From positions 41,133,237 to 41,197,236 of the forward strand of contig NC_016133.3 in assembly GCF_000005505.3 (NCBI RefSeq): a stretch of 64,000 nucleotides of DNA, read 5' to 3'. This document shows, piece by piece, positions 24,801 to 36,732 of this stretch (the stretch's first letter is position 1; every line of letters starts with the position of its first letter). Source of the stretch: Brachypodium distachyon. Taxonomy: Eukaryota > Streptophyta > Magnoliopsida > Poales > Poaceae. The notes under the pieces are model-generated. The model worked only from the letters and a program-made list of their open reading frames with translations. It ran no database searches and was not told the DNA's origin. A program made the translations under genes and the position numbers.

Positions 24801-25500
24801 AGTCGCTGTGTGGAATCTGGACGGAGCTAGCACATGTGTCACGAGCGAGCGAGCGAGCGATCGCGACCCTCCCCCAAGTCCCAACCCGGCCTATCGCTCT
24901 CAAAGCCGCAACACGGGTTGCCCGCGATGTGCGGCTCGAATTTATGTCATGTGCCGCCGCGGGGCCCATCTCCCGGCGCTGCAACAACGAACGTCACGTG
25001 ACACATCCCCGATCTCGCCATCCGGCAGGGGCCGCAGCGCCTCCACTGTTCCGCAGTCCTGCACTGTAGAGGACGCCTTTGTTGCAGCAACCGACCGACC
25101 GGGCTGCCCCGTTTTAATTTCTGGAGTAGGATGTGCTGTAGTCGTACTGTATTTGTCATCTGCTCTGCTCGTATACGGTTCGATTCTTGTACTAGCTTGT
25201 CGTGTTTGTACCTGTGCCTAACCTGGTGTAAAAATCTGGCTTTTTTACTGTCGGGACTAGTATACTTGGCGAGAAAGTGTGCAATATTGCTTCCAGATCA
25301 ACACCGTACGAGAAATCAAGAGTTTACCGAGCTCGATTCGCCTCTCTCTATCTCTCTGGGAAAAAAAAATGCTTGCTTGTCGCGTCAACGGCGCGGTCAA
25401 CCCAGTGGCCAGCACGTGCTCGATCGGTCCCCGCCGAACACCCTGCTGTGCTGTGCTAACGGCCGTCGATCGGGACATAACGACGTCGTCACGGAAGGCA
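18870..25500. other. Long gene-free, moderately GC-rich region
   Basis: About 6.6 kb with no credible gene. Many open frames of 60-180 codons occur on both strands, but they overlap one another, lack family motifs and are expected from the GC content. Short palindromic strings (GATCGATC, CGTACGTACG, GCTAGCTAGC) are common. A GAGC-type microsatellite lies near 24843. I found no tRNA, snoRNA or recognisable conserved microRNA sequence. It may contain long-range regulatory sequence for the bHLH gene, but nothing seen proves that. Confidence 0.5.
23578..23955 (+). repeat. Direct duplication, copies about 300 bp apart
   Basis: Segments 23578-23655 and 23886-23955 share ACATGTTTC, then TCGTGCCG, TTTAACCTG and GTTCGGTCATC in the same order. 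The copies are diverged. Function unknown. Confidence 0.5.
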
Positions 25501-25762
25501 GGGCCTCGATCGCCGGCCGTATACTAATAGTGCGTTTCGTTCCTTCCCGTAGGAATAGGGAGGTAGTCTCGGTCGCCTTGGAGGAACTCGCAGAGATCTC
25601 TCTCTCTCTTCTTGCCCGCCTCTCACAACTCCAAGCCACACAGCCCGCTTCTCGATTCTCCGAACCCCAAGCTCTCTTGCGCGCTCTGCCGCAGCTGCTC
25701 GGCGAATTGTGCTAGCTAGCGTCCGTCCTCTCGTTCGATCGCGCGCCGGCCAGCCGTGTGTA

Positions 25763-25896
25763 ATGCGTGGTCATGGGGCTCCAAGGTAAGCTAGCTTCTG
25801 TCGTGGATTTTGCCCTTCTTCTTCTTCGTCTTCCTCCGTGGGTCGCTTCGGCTCAGGTAGCTGACTGGCCTGGTGGGTTAATAATGCAGGGAATAA
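25763..25896 (+). other. Short upstream ORF overlapping the bHLH start and crossing intron 1
   Basis: An ATG lies 10 bases before the main start, in another frame. After removal of intron 1 (25786-25889) it reads nine codons (MRGHGAPRE) and stops at TAA, 25894-25896, inside the main coding sequence. Its context has G at -3 and C at +4, weaker than the main ATG (G at -3, G at +4). Such an overlap would be expected to lower initiation at the main start in spliced mRNA. Confidence 0.55.
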
Positions 25897-28800
25897 GGCG
25901 ACCCACGACTTCCTCTCGCTCTACACCGCGGCGGGCAAGGACTCGCCGCTGCCGCTGCCGCAGCTCCCGGGCTCCAATTCCAAGCCGCCGCCTTCTCCTC
26001 CTGCTCAAGGTGCGCCACCGGTTCCTCCAATCTCTCTCTCCCTCCCAAATCTGTCTCTAGGAAGCATCAGGATTACTACTTGCTGAATTTTGGCAATTTT
26101 GTCGCTGTTACTTGTTGTTGCGAGTTGGTTCACGTGGGCGCGCGCGTGCGAGGCGTTGAGTGGGGTGGATAGAAGGACGGATCTTTCGACTTTTTTTTTG
26201 CCTAATAATTCGACGAACTTTTTATTGGGTGGGGGGCAGGAAATAACCACTTGCAAATTGCAATGCTACGAGCGATTTGTTCGTCTTCGAAATTACAGCG
26301 TTTGTATTCAGTTGTTGCGTCTGGTTAAAGAATACGGAGAAAGAAAGAAAAAAGAGCGATCACGTGTAGAAAGATGGGGGTACAGAGTGCCGTCCACGAC
26401 CTTCCTCCGCGGCTGCCATTTCCAATTCTATTTTGTTTTGAAAGTTTCGTCGTTTTTGTATTTTAGAAGTGGTCTCGGACACTATGCACGTCATTATTCC
26501 CTTCCTTCTCGGATAACGATTCTTGCAGTTTTATCAAGGCATCATTCCTCGAGTCATTTTCAGATTCCTGCAAGTTAGGCATATTCATTTATTCATCACT
26601 GTCTTCTACCAGTACAAATCTGTTCAAACATGCATGTTTAACTCGCGTGGTGTATAAAACATGTCGTGCGTGCATCAAGTCCCTTGTCATGCACTTAATT
26701 CCTTTCGAAAAAATAAAAAATTAAGCACCGGCGTTGAATTCTTTCTGCTGTTCTGAAACCTGAACTCTGAAGCAAGGAACCTATGTCTGTCTGGTTCTGG
26801 TACGCGCGCAGGTTTCTTCCTCCGGACGCACGACTTCCTGCAGCCACTGGAGAAGCCATCTTCCCAGTCTCCGCCTCCGCCGTCCCACCCCGCCAACAAC
26901 AAGGAGCTGTCCGGCGGCGTCGGCACGTTCACCATCAGCCACGCCGCCCCCGTCGTCAAGCAGGAGCCGCCCTTCGCCCTCTGGGGCGCCGCCGCCGCCG
27001 CCGACCCTCGAGGTACGCAACGTCCTTGTCGTCCCAGAGAAGCTATGGCCACCACGAATCCACGATCGATCGAGGCACGTGACAGGCCAACTGCCTCTGC
27101 TCTCTGCTACGACTTCCAGAGAAGCTATGGCATTTTCCCCGTGCGACGCGAGCGAGGCGCGTGGCGTGCCGTCGACGGCAACACCTGGGCGACGTGGACG
27201 CGAAAGGCAGCCCGTCCGTTCCCAGCCTAGAGATGCGTGCGGATCTGCCGAGGCGTCTCGTGGTAGAGCTTTTCGGGTAGCCTAGCCGCTGCCTCTGCTG
27301 GTGCGCTAGGGTGGGCGAAGCTATGCGTAGGCCTGGTCGGCACGGGAGGGATGCATCGCAGTCGTAAGCTACTCATCTCACCTCATGGGCCTACGACGGG
27401 CCGCGTGGATTGTCTGGATTGTCTGACTTTAAGTCCCATGACTTTGTGTGTCTGACTTGTGGGTCCCATGGCTGTCTGGCCCGCACGTCAGCCACACAAA
27501 GTCAGGTGACTTACTGCAGAGAATCCTTGCCGGCATCTGGGCCCCGCCATTACGGCCGGCAGGCACGTGGGCGGGTGTAACTGACAGTTGTGTTCCGTCC
27601 TCGTCACGGTTTCGTGGATAGACTTCTGGGTGCAGGAACGCTTCCCGTACCCTGCAATCTGGATCAGCATGAATACGAGCATTAATGTCCTGTCTAGGAA
27701 GTAAATTGGCTGATTATATTTACAATTACGATGAGTGAAACTTGTTGTTGACGGATGTAAGATGCTTGAACGCACGGGTGAAGCAGTAGTACGTACTATG
27801 AATGGAATTTTGACTGAACCATGCCGGTGTGAGCCCAGGATCTAGAGTTCATCGCCATTTTTGCTAAGAAAACACACACAAATCTTTTGGTATTTGTACT
27901 GGAGTAGTACTGTTGTTTTAGTTTGTCTGGTTTGAACAACTTAATCCTTCGTGTTCTTGATCCTTCCACGAAAAAGCTACTGAGCGCTGGCGTTTATTTT
28001 TTTTTCACTAAAAAACTGTTGGACAAAAACCAAAACGGCAAAGGGCTAAAGGCGTGAGCATCCTCCCCTGTTTTTGCCCACTCACCAGGTCACCAGTGGA
28101 CGCTCCCCTTCGGCGCGGCGCGCAGCGTCGCCGTTGCCTCCTCCAGGCCGCAGCCGCAGTCGGAGCGGAAGGGTGCAGGCTGCGGCGGCTTCATGGACGC
28201 CGGCTCCGGATCCAGCGCCGGCGCGGGCTTCGACGACGAAGATGGCCTCGCCGCGCGCCGCGAGGTCTCCTCCTCTCTCAAAGGTAGTGCTAGCTCAATT
28301 CCGCCGAATCTGCCATGTGTGCGCGCTGCTGGAAGCCTGGAACCCGTCTGGGTGTCGGGATGGCCAAGTCGTAGTGATTCTTTTGGGATTTTGGTGCTGA
28401 ATTCTGTTTCGTGTGGGGTTGCAGAACTCACGGTGAGAGTGGAGGCCAAGGGCGGGAGCTGCAGCGGCAGCGCGGGCACGGACCAGCTGCCCAACACGCC
28501 ACGCTCCAAGCACTCCGCCACCGAGCAGCGCCGGCGCAGCAAGATCAATGACAGGTGTGTTCCTTCAGCTCAGACAGTTTCTTCGATTAGAGCTGCTGCT
28601 GCTGTTGGGTGCTTACTGTCAAATGTAACGTGCCAGCATGCATAATTCCGTAGTTAAATGGAGTAATAGCATGGTTTTCGAGGCTTCTTGTCAGCGCCAA
28701 TGCATGTTTAGAAACTGTCGGCTTTTGGTGGGCCAATTTTTTTATCAACTTGTTGGAGTAGTTGCGTCCAACTGAATTTGCCTGGTAATTCAACTAATGT

Positions 28801-31125
28801 GGATGGAAGTATGCATCTGAGCTTGGAAGCATATTTGGTTTAACTCTGGGATTTATTTTTCCTTTCGAAAATGGTTTAACTGGAGGATAGGTTGTGCTTC
28901 AGATGTAATGATGATGGTGGTCATCTACTCATCTTCTCACTACCGCTACCTCTGTTCCTAAATGTAAGACGTTTTGGTAGGCTAAAAAAAATCTTACATT
29001 TAGAAACAGAGGTAGTAGTTTTCTATTGTCAGTGGAGTTAGTTTCTGAATAAATGTTGTAGTCTGTGGATGCAGTGATGCTGATGCTCATTCGTGTACAA
29101 CAAGATGTCTATTGTCTGAAGAATTTGTTTTGGAGTATATCTACTTAAACGTGGTTTGGCCAGTTAACTTGTTACTCACCCACCGTGCTGCCCTTAGAAT
29201 ACTTGAACAAGTGAATACTCACTGAACATCACCCGATATAGAGGCCGGAGTGATCGCCGTCCCTTAAAAAAAAATCCTGACCGAATATGCTCCTCTAGTT
29301 TGGATTTGTTTCTTGGCACATTTTTTTGTCGTGTAAATAATCATTGTCTAAAGAACCAGGTTAAACCTATTTCCCCTTTCAATCTTTTTTTCAGATTTCA
29401 GTTGCTTAGAGAGATTTTGCCACATAATGATCAAAAGAGGGACAAAGCATCATTTCTCTTAGAGGTAAGACGATATAGCTATTTCTCTGTTATAAACTTT
29501 TGCCCATGGATCATCTTTCTTATATATTGGCACCTATTTAATGCAGGTTATTGAATACATAAGGTTTCTACAAGAGAAGGTACAAAAGTACGAGGTTTCA
29601 TATCCCGAAGGCAACCAAGAAAATGGGAAGATTGTGCCATGGGCAAACATGTACTTCCGTTCTTTTTGGAAAAATTATCAGGTAATTTCGCTTACGGTAA
29701 CACATATTATAAAAAAACGTGGTTCTACGAAACTTAGTGACAACTTCTGATATTTGCTCTGCAGAACAAGGACCAAATACCTGGAGATGTTTCGCCTGAC
29801 CCTTCACAAATTATAAAGAACGGGTCCTCCCCTGACTTCCCTTTTATAGTGAAACCCGATGATAATGACAATGGGGTTGCATCAGTGGGTCCTTTAGGTG
29901 CTCTGGATCAGGCAGAAACTGATCCATTGGGTCGTATGTCACACAAATCAACTGAAACTTCCAGTCCCGATAATCTTCCAGGTACGCTCTTTTTCTTTGA
30001 AGTATGGTTTTACAACTTTCAACATGTACATTGTCCTTAATTACAATTTGAAACTCTCTGATATTAACGAAGAAAAAACTTTTTTAATTATTTGTAGATA
30101 TTGTTGCAACTCTGCCTCAAGCTCATCCGACAAGATCATCACCTGCAGATGGGAGTGCAATGATAAAAGAACTTCTACATAACCCTGAATTGGCAATCGA
30201 CGAGGGAACAATCAGCTTATCAAGCCAATATTCCCAAGAGTATGTACTAATGATGTCTTGCTGTTAAAGAAATCACTAGATCTATTATATTGTTCCTCAA
30301 GTCCTCCATATTATTATTCTGCTGCTTGTCCATTGTTTGCAACATGCAAACAGCAAACACATTCTTTTCTGTTTCTACAATATTCTGATACATTGGATTT
30401 TTATTTTGGTTCGCAACAGGTTGCTTAGTACATTGAATCATGCCTTGCAAAGCTCAGGTATAGATTTGTCCCAAGCTAGCATCTCAGTGCAGATCAATCT
30501 TGGCAAGCGGGCTACAAAGACATCTGATGCTGCTGCAAACGCAGCTTCTACGGTAGGATTTCTTTCATATGTAGTACTCCCTCAGATCCTAAATTGTTGT
30601 CGAAATATTACATGTATCTAGACGCGTTTTAAGAATAGATACATTCATATTTGGACAAATTTAAGACAATAATTTAGGATCGGAGGGAGTACCAATCTAC
30701 ACAACTAAGGACATGATATCTGCTGAAGTCAAGATGGTCTAGGCCTCCTATGAAATGACATTTTTTTATGTCTTCTGCATTTGAATTTGGAGCATTAAGT
30801 TGTGCAACGTTTCTGCATGCACATCAGCTGGTGTAGTTATAGATGGCATATTTGATTTCAGCATTGCACAATGCTGGGGTTGTTGCCTGTGACACAACTT
30901 TGTCCTCCAAGGCAGTGTTTGGAGAACACCAGGACATCCATCTTTCTTGGCATGCCATTATACTTAAACAGAATTACTGTTTCTTACACTATCGTCTCGT
31001 TTACATTACAGGAACTCGTCGACCTAGCGGCTAATAGTCAGACAGTGGACCATCAGCTGAGGTTCGGTGGTGGCGCCCAAGAACATCGACGAGCAACCAA
31101 GCGGCGCAAATCAGATAACAGCTGA
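25773..31125 (+). CDS. BIM-type bHLH transcription factor, 489 aa, eleven exons
   Basis: Exons 25773-25785, 25890-26009, 26812-27012, 28089-28283, 28425-28554, 29395-29464, 29547-29681, 29765-29981, 30098-30239, 30420-30552 and 31012-31125 join in frame with GT-AG introns to 489 residues. The bHLH domain is at about 203-257: basic region [17 protein letters not shown] with H206, E210 and R214, the H-E-R pattern of G-box/E-box binders, then helix-loop-helix ending [16 protein letters not shown]. The N-terminus ([16 protein letters not shown]) and a C-terminal conserved block ([20 protein letters not shown], ending in basic KRRKSDNS) match the BES1-interacting Myc-like (BIM1-3) family, which works with BES1/BZR1 in brassinosteroid responses. 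BIM2-like is my best guess. Exon 1 codes for only four codons and one base. Introns 5 and 10 hold MITEs. Confidence 0.95.
28949..29012. mobile_element. Short Stowaway-like MITE in bHLH intron 5
   Basis: Ends CCTCTGTTCCTAAATGTAAG and its inverted form CTTACATTTAGAAACAGAGG are separated by about 24 bases and flanked by TA on both sides. The ends match the grass Stowaway consensus. At 64 bp it is close to a simple hairpin. Confidence 0.8.
30577..30689. mobile_element. Stowaway-type MITE, 113 bp, in bHLH intron 10
   Basis: The left end is CTCCCTCAGATCCTAAATTG. The right end is the near-perfect inverse, ending GATCGGAGGGAG. TA duplicates flank it at 30575-30576 and 30690-30691. It has no coding capacity. 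Confidence 0.88.
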
Positions 31126-34060
31126 TGGATGTCACTACCCTTGGAAAGCCGAGACGATTCGACCAATTTTTTGCTGCCACGGAGCGCTCGAAGTTGTACC
31201 CTACATCATGTTCCCCGTGGCATCTAGACAAACAAGAACCTGGATGTATTCTTCCATCTAATCCTGTCTCTTCTTCGACATTCTAGTCCCTAGGAATGGA
31301 AGGAAAGCTTCCATCGCAGATTGCGAAGCTGCTTGCTGTCCATACGCTTCCATTCATATATGAGAAGTTTGTCCCCCCTCTCTGACAGAGCTCCCTTGTA
31401 ACATATAATTCGAATGAACAATTTCCGTCTTGTCTCGTCGTCGTCAATGAACATTGCTGCAATACTATGTGTTTGTGCAGTCTGCGCCGATCCATTCCCC
31501 CTGAAGTTTACAGATCAGGGCCAACCCTTTCAGCAGATACTGAAATGTCATAGCAATGTTCTCTTTCTTTTCTGAATGGCATAAGTGTTTGTGACACGCT
31601 AGGTGATTATTCCCGTACTGACGGATTTGGACCCAACTTATTAGTTCTCTGCTCGAAATCTTGAGCAAAGATCGCGTCAGGCGTATCAATGAATCTGATG
31701 GCACCGGTGCCTGCAGAGACAGACAGCAGAGTCGTGCCTCCACGGCAGGTGGAGTCCACCACCTTCCGCGGGATCCTCCAGTGCACGGCCGACAGAATTA
31801 GCAGGCGGGGGATTCCCGTCTCGAATCCGGGCTCCTCGATCCCCTGACTGAAAGTAAAGCACGAGATTTCTCCCGAATCCCCCGGGCGCCACCACCACGA
31901 CGTACTACGAGGGGTTACGAGGATTCGCACGATCGGGAAGGGAAAGTAAGTGGGGGAGGGTTTAGATTGGGCAGAGGAGGAGAAGGAGAGGAAGTACGCC
32001 GGCATCGCGCGGAGTGGCCGCCCACTACGTACGTAGGGCGATCGACGCGGGATGACGATGCCGCAAGCAAAGGAAAGGAAAAGGATTCATTCATCAAGTT
32101 GCAGGGAATAATAATGCAAGGTACAGCGCACCCGCCCCGCATGATCCGATGGGCGCTGATGGCGACCCGGGCATCGAGTGGGCTTTGACGTGGCTCCGAT
32201 TCGATCGATGCAGCCGGCCGCCGGCAGCAGGGATCGTGCGGTCGCGGCAGGACGGACCCAACGGAGGCATTGGAGCCAGCCAGTACGATTCTCTTCTCCG
32301 GGTCATGGCGAATCCATGACTGGAACGGACCGCCAGCCGGAGCCGGACATCCGATTTTTCTCGGAATCGTGGCGAATGAAAAGAGCTGTCGCGAGAGGAT
32401 CATCGCGTCACGTCGCAATCAAACCCAAGGTTAAGGCCATGTTTTGCATTCTTCCTTGGTGGGCGTTGCGCCACGTCGCCTGTGCTCCTGGATCGGCCAA
32501 GCCGATAGGGAAGCAAGAAGCACGATATGATAATGTCAAGGCTGGCACGACCGAATGATTAAGGCCGTCACAGCTCATCACGCCATTCGCCTAGTACGAC
32601 CCGGGAAACTGGAGGGTGGGGTTTGCCTCGCATTGATTAGGCCGGCGGCGGCGCCCAAGATTTCGCACTGCCTCGTCCGTGCATAATCGCTCCAGTTTCT
32701 GAATTCGTGCAGCGAACAACAACGAAACGAACATACGGTACTGTGCATCGGTGAATCGGTCCGGACTCTGAATCCGTGTTTCAGAGATGGGCGAGGATAA
32801 AACGTTTTTTCACCTCGCAGCGTTCCATTCGTCAATCAGGCCCAGGGAATCGAATCCCATCTCCAATCAAAACCCGGCCCGTCGTTATCGCGAGATCCCG
32901 CCCATATTCAATTTACCTCCATCGATCAAACGGGAACCCGCCCCTTGCCGTCGATGCGAAGCGAGCGAACGATCGGGCGACACGGCGGCAGCCTCCGAGC
33001 CGTGCGCGTGCGAGGCGCCCGATTCGTTGCGTGGAAGGTCCGACGTCGGGCCCCACTCACAGTACCACACAACCCCCCAGCAACGCGGCGACGAGACCAC
33101 CGTCCACCCCATGTGCCTTTGCTTGCCTCGGCGGACGGTGGGTCCCACGCGGCTCCGTCTCGCCCATGCGGGCATGCCTGGTCTAGCCACAGAGCACGCG
33201 GGCCCCACGCGGCGAAAAACAAGTCCTGGCCAGGTGGGCCCCGCGACCGGACTCGGGGCGGTGCGTGCATTCTCTGCTCCTGTGGGGTTTGCGTTTGCGG
33301 TGGGTCGGATTATTTCGTCGCATGTTTGTGACGACACAGGAGTCGGAGATCGCGGCAGCGTCGGCGCCAAGGTCTCCAGTTTAATTACTCTCGATCTTAT
33401 CTATCTACACTGATCGCGAGAGAAGAAAAGAAGAGAGTCTGTGGTCACGATTATTAACCCGGCAGCCGGTGGAGAGAAGGACTCGATCTGGACCAGTCGA
33501 CGCGCGCCGCCGGAGCGCCCGTGGAGAAGCAGCGGCGGCGGGGCGGGTGTTCATTCTGGCCTTTGCGTCAGCGGCGGAGCATTTGTCTATGGCTGACCCA
33601 ACTGATCCCGTCCGACCACGTGGCGCGCCCCGGGCCACCCGCGCCCGCGATGGGTGGCCGACACGCCGCATAGTTCCGTGCCGGGGACGATAAAATTCCC
33701 CGAGGCCCACCCCGGAACTCTCGTCCCGTCACACCTCGCTGACACGCGGACCCGTCGCTGCCGTGGACGCCGCTGTCAGAGGTTACTTCGTTTTATTGTC
33801 CTGTATTTTTTTTTGGCAAGCGAACAGAGCGGTGGTAAGTGGGAGCGGGACCCACGCGGCGGGGTCGCTGTCCTGCGTGTGGGGCCCACTTGGGCGGTAC
33901 GGTACGGCCTCTGCAGCGGCAGGCGTCCTCGTCTCTGTCTCCCGTCGCGGTACAAAATCTCGGGTCTTGTCATTTTTCACGTGACCACCGACAGGTGGGG
34001 CCCGGCTGGTAGTATGGTCTTACGGTCTACTGGTTAGTCGAGTACTCGAAGACTTGGCGT
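31126..34060. other. bHLH 3'UTR and upstream region of the Dof gene
   Basis: The first few hundred bases are probably the bHLH 3'UTR. From about 31700 the sequence becomes GC-rich with overlapping unsupported frames on both strands. GGGCCCAC/GTGGGCCC-like strings (TCP-type sites) recur between about 33000 and 34000. No gene is recognised. Confidence 0.5.
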
Positions 34061-34128
34061 CGCGCGGCGGTCGCGGCCATAAAGAAACCCCAGGCGCTGA
34101 AACCGGCCTTCGTCTCCTTCGGTTGTTT

Positions 34129-34152
34129 TGCTCTCTCTCTATCTCTCTCTCC
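34129..34152 (+). promoter_or_regulatory. Pyrimidine-rich (CT)n leader patch of the Dof gene
   Basis: A CTCTCT tract interrupted once by A lies about 90-110 bases before the start codon. CT-rich patches near the transcription start are typical of grass promoters and leaders. The exact transcription start cannot be read from sequence. Confidence 0.45.
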
Positions 34153-34239
34153 CGTGCCAGCGTCCTCTCTCCTCCTTGCTCTCTTCTGCGCCCCCGCGAG
34201 AGCGAGCTCACGAGCGCAGCACCCACAGCGCCACCGCGC

Positions 34240-35013
34240 ATGGGGGAGCACGCGGCGGCCGAGCCGGGCCGGCGGCCGGCGCAGCAGCAGTTTGCGGGTG
34301 TCGACCTCCGCCGGCCCAAGGGCTATGCCGCCGCTGCGGCCGCTCCCGCGAAGACGCCTGCAGCGGCTCCTGTGGCTGCAACGGCGGCGGCGGCGGCGGC
34401 GGAGGGGGAGGCTTGCCCGCGGTGCGAGTCGCGGGACACCAAGTTCTGCTACTACAACAACTACAACACCTCCCAGCCGCGCCACTTCTGCAAGGGCTGC
34501 CGCCGCTACTGGACCAAGGGCGGCACCCTCCGCTGCGTCCCCGTCGGCGGCGGCACCCGCAAGCGCGCCTCGTCGTCAAACACCTCCGCCGCCGCTGCCA
34601 CCGTCAAGCGGCAGAAGCCCTCCAAGAAGCGCCGCGTCGCGCCGCCCGAACCACCCGCCGCCGCCTCCTCTGCCGACGACGTTCCCGCCCCTGACGCCGA
34701 CGCCGCTGCCAAGACGACGACGACGCCACCGACCGAGGCCGCGAGCGAGATCACGACGGAGCTGGTGGTCCCCGCGGCGGCGGCGGCAGAGGAGGACTCC
34801 TTCACCGACCTCCTCCAGGAGCAGGGCGGCGGCGACGACGCGGTGGCGCTGGACCTCGGGTTCTCCGACTACGCGTCCGCCGTCGGCAAGGCCGCCGGCC
34901 TGGGGGACCCGTACTCGTTCGAGTGGCCGCCGGCGTTCGACCTGGGCGCGTGCTGGAGCGGCGCCGGGTTCGCCGACCCCGACCCGACGGGCGTGTTCCT
35001 CAACCTCCCTTGA
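34240..35013 (+). CDS. Dof-type C2C2 zinc-finger transcription factor, 257 aa
   Basis: Intronless frame of 257 residues. The Dof domain is at about 58-109 with zinc ligands C59, C62, C84 and C87 (spacing CX2CX21CX2C), the hallmark [18 protein letters not shown] and [10 protein letters not shown]. It is followed by a basic nuclear-targeting stretch ([10 protein letters not shown], about 125-134). Ala/Pro/Thr-rich linkers and an acidic region ([12 protein letters not shown], likely activation) follow. The C-terminus ends FLNLP. Dof factors bind AAAG cores and act in the nucleus. The frame stays open upstream to 34054, but with no in-frame ATG before 34240, so this start is secure. The usual Asn after GGTLR is Cys99 here. 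I cannot assign a subgroup with confidence. Confidence 0.95.
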   Translation: MGEHAAAEPGRRPAQQQFAGVDLRRPKGYAAAAAAPAKTPAAAPVAATAAAAAAEGEACPRCESRDTKFCYYNNYNTSQPRHFCKGCRRYWTKGGTLRCVPVGGGTRKRASSSNTSAAAATVKRQKPSKKRRVAPPEPPAAASSADDVPAPDADAAAKTTTTPPTEAASEITTELVVPAAAAAEEDSFTDLLQEQGGGDDAVALDLGFSDYASAVGKAAGLGDPYSFEWPPAFDLGACWSGAGFADPDPTGVFLNLP

Positions 35014-36732
35014 TGCACCGCACGCATCAGCAGCACGGTTAAGCTGCTCAGGGCGGAGCCTCAGGTGTGGGTTTTTGCGAACCTGATGATCGATCGATAG
35101 TTTCGATACGCTTCGGGATTAATCAACTGAGTACTGGTATTACTGCTACTACATGAGCGCATGGATGTGGTATATGATAACGATGACCTTAATTCTAATT
35201 AGCTTTGTTGAGATTAGCGGCCGCGTTTTACTCCGAGTGCGTGCTAACTCAGAAAGCAGGCTTTGAGACGAGATGAGATGTGCTTGTTCATCATCTCTGT
35301 ATAAACAAAAAAAAAACCAAGGCTTGAGGAGCTCGGGGGACCGCTTGTTCTTGCATACACGGTCCTCCCTCCGTTTCGTTGATTCCTGCCGTTCTTTCTT
35401 TTCTTGTTGTTGGAAAAAAGGGCTTTCGCATGGATGGAATGTATGGATGGATTTCCCCCCTCGGTTAATGTATGGACAGCTGCGTGGAGAATGTTTTCAT
35501 GTTCCTATCTGATTTGCTTTTACGTATTCCGCTCTGTTTTTCCTTTTTTCGCCCTGTCGTGTTGTGCGTGGGTCATGATGGACTGGCGGCGGCCATGAGA
35601 TTCTCGCTGATGAAGATGATGCTGGTTGCAGCATGCGGTGCCGGCTTTGCTAGGTTTGAATCAGATCGCCGGTATTGATTCTGGTGGCCTCACACGTTCG
35701 AGCAGACGCGGCAGCAAGGGCATCCGATTCTTTCAATTGGGGCATCGCATTCGCATCGTCGCGCCCTTGCAGGCTTGACGAATGGCGCGCGTCCACCGGG
35801 GGTGGCGGCGTAGGAGGAGCCGGAGCCGGAGCCGGAGGCACGCGTCCGGGGCCCGGGGGGGCGTGTTCGGTTGGACGTCGCGGTCGGGCGAGTTAACGCG
35901 GTGGGTGCCCGCCCGCCCGCTAGTCCGACGGGATGGAGGCCGACGCGCCCCGCCTGCCTGCCCCGTGACGGCACACCGTCGAACGCGACCCGTTCGTTCG
36001 GCCGCGTGCGCGTCAGGGGTCGGTGGCCCGGTCGCTCCATCCATCCAGTCGACCTCCCGTCGTCTTTTCTCTCTATGTACTCCGTAAATTTTGTTTCCTT
36101 TCCCGTGGAGTCTCAAGGCGCCGAGGCGCGGGGATCCGGTTCGGCGCCGCGCCGTGTCGAGCACTCAGAGCAGGGCACGTACGGGCGTGGCGGGGCGTGA
36201 AAGGTGGCGTGTCGCGCTCCCCGGCCAAGCGCGTGCTGTCGCCGGTAATACCGTTTGTTTTGTTCGATGCCTACACCTGCTACTTGTGGTATGAGTATCC
36301 TACTGTCGTCGTCAGTTTCAAAAAGAAAAAAAATACTACTGTCGTCGGCGGCGGTGGTGTGCGCGGGCGTGACGTGACGTGATTACTATTGTATGCGCGT
36401 GCCGGCGGGGTGGTTCGCGACTTGACGACGACGTGACCTGACTGACTGACACGCCCGAGGAGGGTGTAGCCATGGATGGGTAGGCATAGGCATAGGCGTT
36501 GGCGGTTTGGCCTGTGTGTGGAGTCCCCATTGGAGCACGGGCACGGCATTCCGTCACACACTCTTGGCTGGGTGCGAATTCCGAATTTCGAATGCTATGC
36601 GCATGCGGGGGCAGCTGTTTCCCTAGGAGAAGAATAAATGAACGTCGGCAGGTGATGCAGGAACAAAAAATATGGCGCGCTTCGTTGTGACTTGTGGCCA
36701 GTCGGCAGCGGTGGACAACTGGAGCCGTCCAA
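35014..36732. other. Dof 3'UTR and intergenic region
   Basis: Contains the Dof 3'UTR followed by GC-rich intergenic sequence (about 35700-36250) with overlapping, motif-free open frames on both strands. No further gene or RNA is supported. Confidence 0.5.

Noticed and set aside
31915..33413. Frames up to 208 codons upstream of the Dof gene
   Set aside because: They overlap each other on both strands and show no conserved features.
34054..34239. 62-codon N-terminal extension of the Dof protein
   Set aside because: The frame is open, but the first in-frame ATG is at 34240; the upstream part is CT-rich leader.
34128..35086. Long frames overlapping the Dof gene in the other two forward frames
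   Set aside because: Arg/Pro-rich shadows caused by GC-biased codon positions; only the Dof frame has a domain.
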